Source: Microcebus murinus | Taxonomy: Eukaryota > Chordata > Mammalia > Primates > Cheirogaleidae | Assembly: GCF_040939455.1 (NCBI RefSeq) | Contig: NC_134106.1 | Location: 71,278,001-71,342,000, forward strand | DNA length: 64,000 bases | Direction of reading: 5' to 3' | Shown: piece after piece, positions 55,651-64,000 of the stretch | Position numbering within the stretch: the first letter of the stretch is position 1 | Layout: each line of letters begins with the position of its first letter | Notes under the pieces: model-generated | What the model saw: only the letters and a program-made list of their open reading frames with translations | Told to the model about the DNA's origin: nothing | Databases searched by the model: none | Translations under genes and position numbers: made by a program

Positions 55651-55689
55651 ATTTCCAAGTTTTTTGCTATATCTCAACAATTCTGTAAT

Positions 55690-55770
55690 GCAGTTCAGAA
55701 TTTTTGTTTTTACTTGTGGTAAAAAACATACCACATTCAATCTACCATAGAAGTTTAGGATTCTTAACAG
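55690..55770 (-). mobile_element. Old L1 3' end fragment
   Basis: TTTTTACTTGTGGTAAAAAA and CATACCACATTCAATCTACC match the reverse strand of an L1M 3' end. Confidence 0.6.
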
Positions 55771-56044
55771 ACTGCGTAAGTATGCACACTAGAGCTCTGG
55801 CAGCAAATGCCAGCCTGAGTCTAACGACCTTTTGGCATGGATACCTGGATATCTTTAGAAATAACTGTCTGCCGCGCTACTGCGCGGGTAAGTCCTGTGG
55901 CTGGGAGTGCCCTTCCTGTGCTTTCCCAGTTTCTGCACAGCCCAAGGTCCTTCCCAGGGCCTGCCTGAGCCCCTGTCTTCATAGCCCCAACCTCAGGTCA
56001 AGCAGGGGAGTGTCTGTGCAAGGTTGCATGACATGAAGGGGCAG

Positions 56045-56165
56045 CATTGATTCGAATCCCTGCCCCATGGCTTACCATCTTATGCAACTGATGCCACCTC
56101 TCTGAACCTCTGTTGCTTCGTCTGTAAAATGGGGGTGATACCTGTTTAACTGTGTGGCTGGGAGG
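56045..56165 (+). mobile_element. MIR SINE fragment
   Basis: GATTCGAATCCCTGCCCCAT, CTCTGAACCTCTGTTGCTTC and GTCTGTAAAATGGGGGTGAT follow the forward MIR core. Confidence 0.88.
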
Positions 56166-56184
56166 AGTTTAGAATGGCACCGTG

Positions 56185-56530
56185 TCTTGGCCTATTTGGA
56201 TTGCTATAACAAAATACCACAGATGAGGCGGCTATAAACAACAGAAATTTACTTCTCAGTTCTGGAGGCTGGGAGGCCCAAGATTCAGGCACTGCAGACT
56301 GAGTGTCTGGTGAGGGCATTGCTGTGTGGTTCACAGACAGAACCTTCTCGCTGTGTCCTCGCATGGTGGAAGGAATGAGCTAGCTCTCTGGAGCCTCTTT
56401 TATAAGGGCACGAATTCCAATCATTAGAGCTAATGACCTACTCGCTTCCCAAAGACCTCACTTCCTAACACATCATTTGGGGGTTATAATTTCAACATAG
56501 AGAGTTGGGGGGACCCAAACTTGCAGACCA
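56185..56530 (-). mobile_element. MLT1A-like LTR (ERVL-MaLR)
   Basis: GCTATAACAAAATACCACAG, AACAACAGAAATTTACTTCT, GTGTCTGGTGAGGGCATTGC, TTTTATAAGGGCACGAATTC and GCAGACCATAGCA are the reverse complement of the family found at 39958-40302. The whole LTR is present. The two copies are inverted relative to each other, 16 kb apart. Confidence 0.85.
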
Positions 56531-56639
56531 TAGCACAAGGTACAACACCTGGGCCTTGTGCATGGCTCATAGCAGGTCTTGCATTGGTTCCTTTCCTGTG
56601 GCCTGTCTTACAATCCCTGTCACTCTGGGAGGGGAATCC

Positions 56640-56860
56640 TCTTATGTTAATACTTGCAAATACTTATATTTATGCTTCTTCCTACACCTTTGCTTCTTAT
56701 ATTCCTTGTACAGATTCTTCTTATATTTTTTATTACATGTATATTTAGACTCCTATGCTTACATTTATGGTTTTACTTATACTTTTTGTGTCTATACTTA
56801 CACTTTTTATGCCTCCTATACCATTACTACTTTTACTACCTGTATTTATGATACTTCTCA
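56640..56860 (+). repeat. Degenerate pyrimidine-rich tandem tract
   Basis: Loosely repeated CTTATATTTATG, CTTCTTATATT and CTTACACTTTT words at intervals of 12-20 bp. It yields false open frames of Leu, Tyr and Phe. A decayed minisatellite is likely. Confidence 0.6.
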
Positions 56861-57044
56861 GCAACATCACAGCCTGCTGCCCTGACGTGGACCCCAAGAG
56901 GAGAGCCTGCCATCCAAGGGAGTGGTCAGTCTCGGGGGCCTGGCAGTGTCCTTACAGACAGGCCTCTCCCTGTCCCACACTCATGGGTGGGGTCCATATG
57001 AAAGGTCAGGTGGCAGAGGGAGTGGAGGATGGGGTTTGGAGACC

Positions 57045-57240
57045 CCACATATCTGGAATTGAGTCCTGGCCTCTAGACTCATCAGCAGTGTGGCCTGGAT
57101 GAGGTGAGTTTCCCTTTGGGAACTTAGTTTTCCCATTTGTGAAGTGGGGTTATCACGCACCCTTACAGGTTTATTGTAAGCATTAGAGATACTATTTGCA
57201 AAGTGCCTGGTAGCGCTTTTTATGGCTGGTAGCTGCCCTT
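57045..57240 (+). mobile_element. MIR SINE
   Basis: GGAATTGAGTCCTGGCCTCT, GCAGTGTGGCCTGGATGAGG, TTTTCCCATTTGTGAAGTGG and CAAAGTGCCTGGTAGCGC follow the forward MIR consensus. Confidence 0.85.
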
Positions 57241-58046
57241 GCAATACTGAACATTCTGTCTGCTTGAGCCTAGAAACCACTGAAATGTCCCGGAAATTCT
57301 GACTGGTGGCATCCAACCTGCACACAGAAAATAGGATTCTCAGAGCTCCCTCGTGAGTCTGCTCTGAGACCTCTCTGAGTTTACAAACCCTCCTTTAGAT
57401 GCCCTGTGGGAATACTGGCCTCCTGTTCCTGGTCCTGGGACCTCGGACCTTCCTCCTCTCTCCCTATCCGTAGTCCATCCCATCTTTATTTCCCACACTC
57501 CAAGAGCAACCTTCCCCCTCTCCAGCACACATGGATGGAAATACTTCATCTATGCACATTCCCAAGGGCACCCCCGGAGTAGGTGTCTACATCTTTCCAC
57601 CTCCTATTCATAATGCCACCCCTTTTTCTCTGGCTCAAAAATCAGAGGGACTTCCTATTTCATCTATGATATGGAAAGAGCTTGGAAGTCATTGCTTCCA
57701 TCCTCGCAACAAGAAAAAAGCTACTCAAGCTGAAATCAATTATTTTTCATAGACCCCTCAGAGAACTGAGGTCCCAGGACAACCCACCAGCCCCCAAAAC
57801 CAAAGAGATGGGTGAACACAGAGAAGCACAGCTGAAACCAGGAGCAGAATCTGCTGGAACCATAAACAGATACATCATGCCCTGTGTTCCACAGAAAATT
57901 ACCAGGTCTGCTACATGGCAGGAAGAAACACAGTCTGGAGAGACAAAGCAAGCATCAGAACCAGACTCAGATATGGCACAGATTTTGGAATTATTAATAT
58001 CATATAGGGAATTTAAAAAAACTATGATTAATATGTTTAGGGCTCT

Positions 58047-58511
58047 ATATTACTCAGGGTTCTCCAGAGAAACAGAACAAATAATACTTATTTATTATGA
58101 GGAATTGGCTCGTACAATTCTGGAGGCTAAAGAGTCTCATGATCTGCCATCAGGCTGAGAAGACCCAGCAAAGCCAGCGGTGCAATTCTGTGTGGGTCCG
58201 AAGGCCTGAGAACCGGGGCAGTGGATGGTGTCAATCCCAGTCCAAGGGCAGGAGAAGATGAGATAAGATGTCCAGCTCACGCAGTGAGGAAAAAGGTGGG
58301 GAATTCTTCCTTCCTCTGTGTTTTGTTCTATTCGGGCCCTCAGTGGATTGGCTGAGGCCACCCACTTTGGGGAAGTAGACATCAGTCTACTTCACTGATT
58401 CAAAGGCTAATCTCCTCCAGAAACTCTCTCAGAGACACACCCAAAAATAACGTTCAGTCTGGGCACCCTGTGTGCCGCTCAAGTTGACACAAGAAGTGAA
58501 CCATCACGGGT
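58047..58511 (+). mobile_element. MLT2-like solo LTR (ERVL)
   Basis: TATTACTCAGGGTTCTCCAG, AGAAACAGAACAAATAATAC, TTGGCTCGTACAATTCTGGA, GGATTGGCTGAGGCCACCCA and CAAGTTGACACAAG to ACCATCACG are the MLT2 pattern end to end. The L1 continues across it (GGGCTCTA before, TTCTAATGGAAAAG after), so it inserted into the L1. Only the LTR remains; no viral genes are present. Confidence 0.88.
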
Positions 58512-59271
58512 TCTAATGGAAAAGTATACATAAAAGAATAAGTAGGCGATGTAAGCAGAGAGATGGAAAATCTAAGAAAGAATCAAAAGAAAATGATAGA
58601 AATCTAAAACACTGCAACAGAACTGAAGAATGTTTTTGATGGACACAGCTGAGGAAAGAATCAGTGAGTGTGAAGATATGTCAGTTAAAAACTTCCCAAA
58701 CTGAAATGCAAAAGAAAAAAAAAATTTTTTTTTAAATGAAACAGGATATCTAAGAATTGTGGTGCAACTACACAAGGTGTAACTAACATACGTACAATGG
58801 GAACAAAGGAAGGAGAGAAAAAAGAGAAAGGAGCAGAAGAAATATTTGAAGTAGTAGTTAGTGGCTGAGAATTTTCCAAAATTAATGACAGACACCAAAT
58901 CACAGATTCAGTCAGCTCAGATAGCACCAGGCAGGATAAATACCAAAAAAAAAAAAAAATCTACACCTGGGCTTATCATATTCAAATTGCTGAAAACCAA
59001 AGACAGAGTCTTGAAAGAAGCTGGGGCGAGGATGGCACCTTACCTATGGAGGAAAAGGCTAAGAATGATGACACCAGACCTCTCATCAGAAACCAGGCAA
59101 GCAAGAAAAGAAGGAAGCAAAATACTTGAAGTGTTGAAAGAAAAAATAACTATTAGAATTCTTTAGCCAGTGGAAGTATCCTTCAAAAATGAAGAAATAA
59201 GATTTTCTGAAGAGTCTGAGGATATTTGTAGCCAGTAGACCTGCCTTGTAAGAAACATTAAAAAAAAAAAA

Positions 59272-59336
59272 ACTTATTTTTTCCTTCTTTGGTGCTTTTC
59301 CTTTCTTCAGATCCAAATTTCTGGCCTATATCAGCG
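59272..59336 (-). repeat. Small inverted piece of the host L1
   Basis: The L1 around it reads forward, but this 65-bp piece (TTCCTTCTTTGGTGCTTTTC, CAGATCCAAATTTCTGGCCT) is the reverse complement of the L1 inter-ORF segment expected here (GATATAGGCCAGAAATTTGG in the normal sense). It adjoins the inserted inverted duplication at 59337. Confidence 0.7.
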
Positions 59337-59467
59337 CCAGAGGCTGTTATTCTAAATACTGTTTCACCTGGTTGAGTAGTTGATTATAGTTTTCATCTTA
59401 ATTTTTTAAATTTCCCCAGTTGAAACTGTTTAAATTTTTGTCATATATAAAGTGAGGAAAATCCAGT
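59337..59467 (-). repeat. 131-bp inverted duplication, arm 2 (inserted copy)
   Basis: Reverse-complement copy of 55282-55412, no gaps, 7 mismatches. It sits inside the L1, whose forward sequence resumes just after it with AAAATAAAATCTTTTATTTT. It even contains the first dozen bases of the MIR beside arm 1, so it was copied from that locus and does not belong to a dispersed family. Confidence 0.92.
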
Positions 59468-59761
59468 TAAAATAAAATCTTTTATTTTTCTTATTCTTAA
59501 TTTAATAGATTACTCTTTGTTCAAAATAATAGCAACACTATGTGGAGTGATTATAGCAAATGGATAAGTGAAGTGAATGACAGTTATGTTATAAGGGATG
59601 GGAGGGAGGAATGGTCTTGTAAGTGTACTTAGATTAGTTGTAAATGTATATGGAAAACTCTAGGGCAACTAGTAAAAAATTTAAAGAAGACATATAATTG
59701 ATGTGCTAAGAGAAGAGAAAAAATGGAATCACATAGAATGTTCAGTTAAAACCAAACATGA

Positions 59762-60100
59762 GGCCGGGCACGGTGGCTCACGCCTGTAATCCTAGCACTC
59801 TGGGAGGCCGAGGTGGGAAGTTGGCTTGAGCTCAGGAGTTTGAGATCAGCCTGAGCAAGAGTGAGACTCCATATCTACTGTAAATAGAAAGAAATTAGCC
59901 AAACAACTAAAAATAGAAAAAATTAGCCAGACACAGTGGTGTGTGCCTGTAGTCCCAGCTACCCAGGAGGCTGAGGCAGTAGGATTGCTTGAGCCCAGGA
60001 GTTTGAGGTTGCTGTGAGCTAGGCTGACACCACAGCACTCTAGCTCAGGCAACAGAGTGAGACTCTGTCTCAAAACCCGCCCCCCAAAAAAGCCCCCAAA
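59762..60100 (+). mobile_element. Alu SINE, strepsirrhine type
   Basis: GGCCGGGCACGGTGGCTCAC to CAACAGAGTGAGACTCTGTC with the longer strepsirrhine middle (AATTAGCCAAACAACTAAAA) and the GTGAGCTAGGCTGACACC right arm. The tail is C-interrupted (CCCGCCCCCCAAAAAAGC). The L1 on its right resumes further along than where it stopped, so some host sequence was lost with or after insertion. Confidence 0.93.
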
Positions 60101-60595
60101 ACCTCAACAAGACCTCAGCTACATGTTGTTTATGAGAAATCTACTTTAAATGTAAAGATACAAAGAGATTAAAAGTAAAGAGATGGAAAAAGATGTACTA
60201 TGCTTACACTAATCAAAAGAAAGCTAAAGTAGCTATATTAATTTCAGGCAAAGCAGATTTCAGAACAAGGAAACATTATCAGGGATAATTATGAATAATA
60301 CATAATGATCAAGGGGTCAATTCTCCAAGAAAACAACAATCCATAACATGCAGGCACTTAGCAACCACATGTCAAACCATGTGAGGCAACAACTGACACA
60401 ACTGCAAGGAGAAATAGAAAAATATACTATTACATTTGGAGAAGCTAATAGCACCTTATCAGTAATTGACAGATCCAGGATGCAGAAAATCAGTAATTAC
60501 TGCACCCCGATGGCCACAAAGGGACGTCCTGGGCTCTGAAGAGGCTACACAACCTTCAGTGTCTTCAGAAGGATCAAGAAAAACTTGAACAATAT

Positions 60596-62995
60596 TTTTT
60601 AACAGCTTTATCAAGATACAATTCACATACCACAGCATTCATCCATTTAAAGTGCACAATTCAATGGTTTTTGATATATGCACAGAACTGTGCATTCATC
60701 ACTACAGTTAATTACAGAACATTTTCATTTAGCCCCAAACCCCCAAACAAACCCTAGCACCCGTTACCTGTCACTCCAATCCCCCCAGCTCCCCCAACCC
60801 CAGGTAACCATTAATCTTTTTGTCTCTATAGATTTGCCTATTTTAGAGATTCCATATAAATTGAATCATACAATATAGGATCCTTCTTTCACTTTGCATA
60901 ATGTTTTCAAGGTACCTTCACATTATATCAGTACTTCATTTCTTTTTATGGCCAAAATAATATTCCATTGTATGGATATACTATGTTTTATTTAAATATT
61001 CATCAGTTGATGGACATTTGGGTTGTTTCCATGTTTTTGGCTGTTATGAATAATGCTGCGATGTACATTTGTGTATAAGTTCTTGTGTGGACATATGTTT
61101 TTACTTCTCTTGGGTATATGCCTAGGAATGGAATTCAATCATATGGTAACTATATTTAACCATCTGAAGAACTACCAGACTGTTTTCCAAAGTGACTGCA
61201 CCATTTTACATTCCCACCAGCAATGTATGAGGGTTCCAATTTCTCCACTTGTTATTATCTGACTTCTTTATTAAAGACACACCAGTAGATGTGAAGTGGT
61301 ATCTCATTGTGGTTTGGATTGCATTTCTCTTGTGGCTAATGATAATGAGCATCTCCTTATGTGCTTATTAGCCATTTGTGTATCTTCTTTGGAGAAATAT
61401 CTATTCAGATCCTTTGCCAGCTTTTAAATTGGGCTTTTATCTTTTTATTATTGAGTTGTAATAGTTCTTTATATATTCTAGATATAAGTCCTTTATCAAA
61501 TCCAGGATTTGCAAAATTTTCTCCTATTTTGTGGCTTGTCTTTTCATTTTCTTCATGGTGTCATTTGAAGCACAGGAGTTTTTAAATATGATGGCCAGTT
61601 TATCTATTTTTTCTTTTGTTGCTCATGCTTTCGGTGCCATATCTGAGAAGACAATGTCAATTCCAAGGTCATAAAGATTTCTGTTTTCTTCTAAAATAAG
61701 AGTTTTAGCTCTTATGTATAGGTCATTGATCCACTTTGAGTTAGGTTTTGCATACTAACTAACTTTGTTGCATACATACTAACTTTGTGAGGCATCTAAC
61801 TTCACTCCTTTGCATGTGGAAAGTCATTTGTCCTGCACCATTTGTTAAGGAGACTCTTCTTTCCACATTGAAAGGAGTTGGCACCCTTGCCAAAAGTCAA
61901 TTGGCTGCAGATATATGGATTAATGTTCAGACTCTCAATTCTCTTCCACTTGTGGATACATGTATCCTTATGCCAGCTCCACACTGTTTTGATTACTGTC
62001 ACTTTGTAGCAGGTTTTAAAATTGGGAAGTGTGACTCCTTCAACTTTTTCTTATTCAAGATTGCTTTGGCTATTTGGTTTTTTTTTTTTTTTTTTTGCAT
62101 TTTCATATGCATTTTAAGAGCAACTTGTCCATTATGGCAGGTGGAATTTTGATAGGGGTTGCATTGAATCTGAAGATGAGCTGGGGAGTATTGCTGTTTT
62201 TTTTAAATTAATTTATTTCAAGAAAATATGAGAGTAAAAACATTTTGGTTGCATTTTATATCTTTGCCTCTCCCTAGCAAGGGTTAGAGGTTTACCCTTC
62301 CCCTCCACAGTGCTTACCACATCCCTCAGCTGTGGGTCTATCCCTCCCAAACCCGAATCCTTGGTGAACACTACCACCATTTGAGTACCATAGTGTTAAT
62401 CAGTCAGTACCAATTTGATGGTGAGCACATGTGGAGCCCATTTTTCTGATCTTGTGTCACCAGCATTGCTGTCTTAATGATGTTAAGGATTTGATCTTTG
62501 GACATGGGATATCTTTCCATTTATTTAGATCTTTAAGTTTTCAACAGTGTTTTATAATTTCAGAGTATAAGCTTTGTACTTCTTTTGTTAAATATATTTA
62601 TAAATATTTTATTCCTTCTGATGCTATTGTAAATGGAATTGTTTTCTTAATTTCATTTTTGGTTTGCTCATAGGTACTGTATAGAAATACAATTGATCTT
62701 TGGATATTTTTGTTCATCGTATCCTGCAAACTTGCAGAACTCATTTATTGGTTTAATCATTTTTAGTGCATTTTTTAGGATTTTCAATGTACAAGATCAT
62801 GTTATCTACAAGTAGAGACAGTTGTACTTTTTCCTCTTCAATCTGGATGGCTTTTATTTTCTTTTCTTGCCTAGTTTCCCCTGGCCAGACTCTCTAGTAC
62901 AATGTTGAAGAGAAGTTACTAGAGCAGACATCCTTGTCTTGTTCCTGATCTTTGGGGGAAAGCATTTAGTTTTTCACCATTAAGTGAAAACCCAT
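60596..62995 (-). mobile_element. Old L1, 3' half (3' UTR and ORF2), reverse orientation
   Basis: Opening TTTTAACAGCTTTATCAAGA, then CATTTAAAGTGCACAATTC, TATTCCATTGTATGGATATA, GGTATCTCATTGTGGTTTGG, ATTGGGCTTTTATCTTTTTA, GATTACTGTCACTTTGTAGC and TTGTCTTGTTCCTGATCTTT follow the reverse strand of an L1M element from its 3' UTR well into ORF2, about 2.1 kb of it. A younger L1 tail splits it at 62197. It stops abruptly near 62995. Reading frames are broken. Confidence 0.92.
62197..62464 (-). mobile_element. Young 5'-truncated L1 tail, probably strepsirrhine-specific
   Basis: A T-rich tail (TTTTTTTTAAATTAATTTAT) is followed by about 250 bp including CCTCTCCCTAGCAAGGGTTA, TACCATAGTGTTAATCAGTC and GGTGAGCACATGTGGAGCCC. 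This resembles the 3' UTR of lemur L1s as I recall them. ATTGCTG flanks it (62190-62196 and 62465-62471), and the older L1 continues on both sides. Confidence 0.8.
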
Positions 62996-63362
62996 TAGCT
63001 ATTGGCTAGCTGGGGAGGAAGCCAGGTCCTGAAGGATGTGGACACGCTGGACTGGGGCTCTGGGGACTTAAAGGCAGGTCCCACTGCGGATCGAGGTATG
63101 GGAATAAAATAGGCAGTAGGGAAGAAGGAAATTTGACCCATGGGAGTGGATGATCTGCCAGGAAGAGAAAGGGAGAGGGATCAAAGGGAGAGATGTGTGA
63201 GGAAGGGGAGCCTGGGGAGAAGATCCAGTAGTACTGGAAGGAGAGCAGTGTCTCAGCAGCTGAAGAGTGCGGGAGAGAGAGCTGGGACCCTGCAGAACAG
63301 GTAGGACCCGCCACGGGGCCACCTGGCAGCCCAGTGCCAAGAGCTGCGCAGGCAGTCTCACG

Positions 63363-63377
63363 ACACTAGGGGGCGCC
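63363..63377 (+). promoter_or_regulatory. Candidate CTCF-binding motif
   Basis: ACTAGGGGGCGCC within CGACACTAGGGGGCGCCATG contains the AGGGGGCGC core of CTCF sites with an acceptable CACTA upstream half. It is weaker than the 51442 motif at its first positions. Confidence 0.55.
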
Positions 63378-63439
63378 ATGGACTATCTAACAGCCATCCT
63401 TTTAGCCTCGGTGATTTCTTTTCATTAAAGAGAAATTAA

Positions 63440-63560
63440 TGGGAGCTGGGGCCCCGCCAAGGTGCTGTTTAACAGATGTGAAGACGGGAGAGGGGCTGTG
63501 ACTTGCCCCAAAGCATAGAGGGGTGTCATGGCAGAGCTGTCTCCTCACCTCCCGGCTCCT
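63440..63560 (-). mobile_element. MIR SINE fragment
   Basis: TTTAACAGATGTGAAGACGG, GACTTGCCCCAAAGCATAG and ATGGCAGAGCTG match the reverse MIR core with some loss. Confidence 0.6.
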
Positions 63561-63794
63561 ATGCCAGGTTCTCTCTTCAGTCACCACCCAGAGACGGATC
63601 TCGAAAGTTGCCAGGCAGAATCCCCAGTCGGAAGGCAGCCTGGACGGTGAGGGCCCCAGCCCCACCCCTTTACAGTGTGGGCCCTGGTGACATAACCTTC
63701 CTTGGTTTTCCCGTCCCCTTTAGGTTCAGGTTCCACACCCTCCATTATGATGTTTTGTAGTTTAAGTTGGATGGAGTCACTCACCTGTTAACAT

Positions 63795-64000
63795 CCCCCA
63801 GTGGCTCCAAATTGTTCCTTACCCGGCTGTTCATTGGTCTCCTTAGCAGGCTCTGCAGGGCTTCAGCCCTGGTCAAAGCCGCACCCTGAGCCCGCACCTA
63901 CTTTTCCGTGTTGCTTGATAGGGCGCGTCGTGCCATCTCACCCCCAGCCCTCGGCAAGCGCTGGGGCCCTGCCCACCACTCGTCCTGCAACCCGACTCTC
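63795..64000 (+). mobile_element. Possible L2 LINE fragment, cut by the window end
   Basis: AGTGGCTCCAAATTGTTCCT, GCTCTGCAGGGCTTCAGCCC and the pyrimidine-rich context resemble the mid-3' part of L2. Weak match. Confidence 0.35.

Larger units (their letters stand above)
57650..60500 (+). mobile_element. Old L1, 5' half (5' UTR, ORF1, start of ORF2), heavily interrupted
   Basis: Forward L1M-type sequence: 5' UTR-like TCATTGCTTCCATCCTCGCA and GGTCCCAGGACAACCCACCA, ORF1-type GAGATGGAAAATCTAAGAAA, CTTCCCAAACTGAAATGCAA and TTACCTATGGAGGAAAAGGC, the inter-ORF CTTTGTTCAAAATAATAGCA, and ORF2-type AATCAAAAGAAAGCTAAAGT. The reading frames are broken by stops, A runs and four intrusions: an MLT2-type LTR, an inverted block at 59272-59467, an Alu with loss of nearby L1, and a break at about 60500. 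It cannot make functional protein. Confidence 0.88.
27651..64000. other. Intergenic region downstream of ATOH8
   Basis: About 36 kb without a recognisable protein-coding exon on either strand. Repeats and motifs are listed separately. I recognise nothing in 28115-28855, 29400-29680, 30000-30370, 30480-31215, 31380-31900, 31950-32310, 32424-32570, 32590-32920, 33040-33205, 33323-33655, 34194-35320, 35480-36090, 37240-37480, 37740-38630, 38840-39150, 39620-39957, 40303-41405, 41825-42640, 44285-44525, 45250-46200, 46460-46745, 47280-48245, 48330-48570, 48850-49245, 50120-50650, 50850-51440, 51650-52506, 53830-54350, 54890-55080, 55770-56045, 56860-57045, 57240-57650, 60500-60595, 62996-63360 and 63560-63795. 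The open frames in these stretches have no domain I know. I looked for ST3GAL5-type sialyltransferase motifs and saw none. Confidence 0.8.

Noticed and set aside
58047..58511. Possible endogenous retrovirus
   Set aside because: Only a solo LTR is present; there is no gag, pol or env sequence beside it.
57682..59166. Frames that look like parts of an RNA-binding coiled-coil protein
   Set aside because: They are fragments of a decayed L1 ORF1, not a host gene.
27651..64000. Search for the neighbouring ST3GAL5 gene
   Set aside because: Sialyltransferase motif-type sequences and plausible exons with splice sites were not found; the gene probably starts beyond the window.
1..64000. CRISPR arrays, operons, phage or other prokaryotic systems
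   Set aside because: Introns, Alu, MIR and L1 show a primate nuclear genome. No direct-repeat/spacer array exists; the tandem repeats are microsatellites and small duplications.

Overview
This is a stretch of a mammalian nuclear genome, and the sequence points to a strepsirrhine primate (lemur, loris or galago group). The Alu elements at 711, 33842 and 59762 carry the longer middle segment (reading like AATTAATTGGCCAACTAAAA in the first two) and the GCTGTGAGCTAGGCTGA right arm that I associate with strepsirrhine Alus. A young L1 tail at 62197 also looks lemur-type. The window otherwise holds introns, one gene end and a long intergenic tract, with the usual load of MIR, L2, old L1, MaLR/ERVL and hAT-Charlie fossils.

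One protein-coding gene can be supported: ATOH8, an atonal-type bHLH transcription factor, on the + strand. Its large first exon lies upstream of the window. Exon 2 (5330-5521) encodes the loop, helix 2 and C-terminal tail of the bHLH protein. After a 21.1 kb intron, exon 3 starts at 26635 with a single glutamate codon and a stop, followed by a 3' UTR of about 1 kb with a candidate poly(A) signal at 27623. I take the locus to be the counterpart of human 2p11.2. The next gene known there (ST3GAL5, opposite strand) is not reached: I find no exon of it up to 64000.

Layout: 1-5329 is the end of intron 1; 5330-5521 is exon 2; 5522-26634 is intron 2, GC-rich, poor in young repeats, with several segments that look like regulatory candidates; 26635-about 27650 is exon 3; about 27650-64000 is intergenic. 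The intergenic part becomes AT-rich and repeat-dense towards the right. Around 57.6-63.0 kb there is a pile-up of two opposed L1 fragments containing an MLT2-type LTR, an Alu and a young L1 tail.

I see no previously undescribed gene system. The unusual features are structural. A 131 bp inverted duplication without gaps (55282-55412 and 59337-59467, 7 mismatches) is pasted into an old L1 beside a small inverted piece of that L1, which suggests template switching. A 114 bp direct duplication (32310 and 32921, 2 mismatches) looks recent. A diverged pair of about 80 bp elements lies in ATOH8 intron 2. A 73 bp retroposed insertion has a perfect 16 bp target-site duplication. A near-consensus CTCF motif sits at 51442. 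All identities were counted by eye; repeat-family names come from memory of consensus sequences and were not checked with a search.
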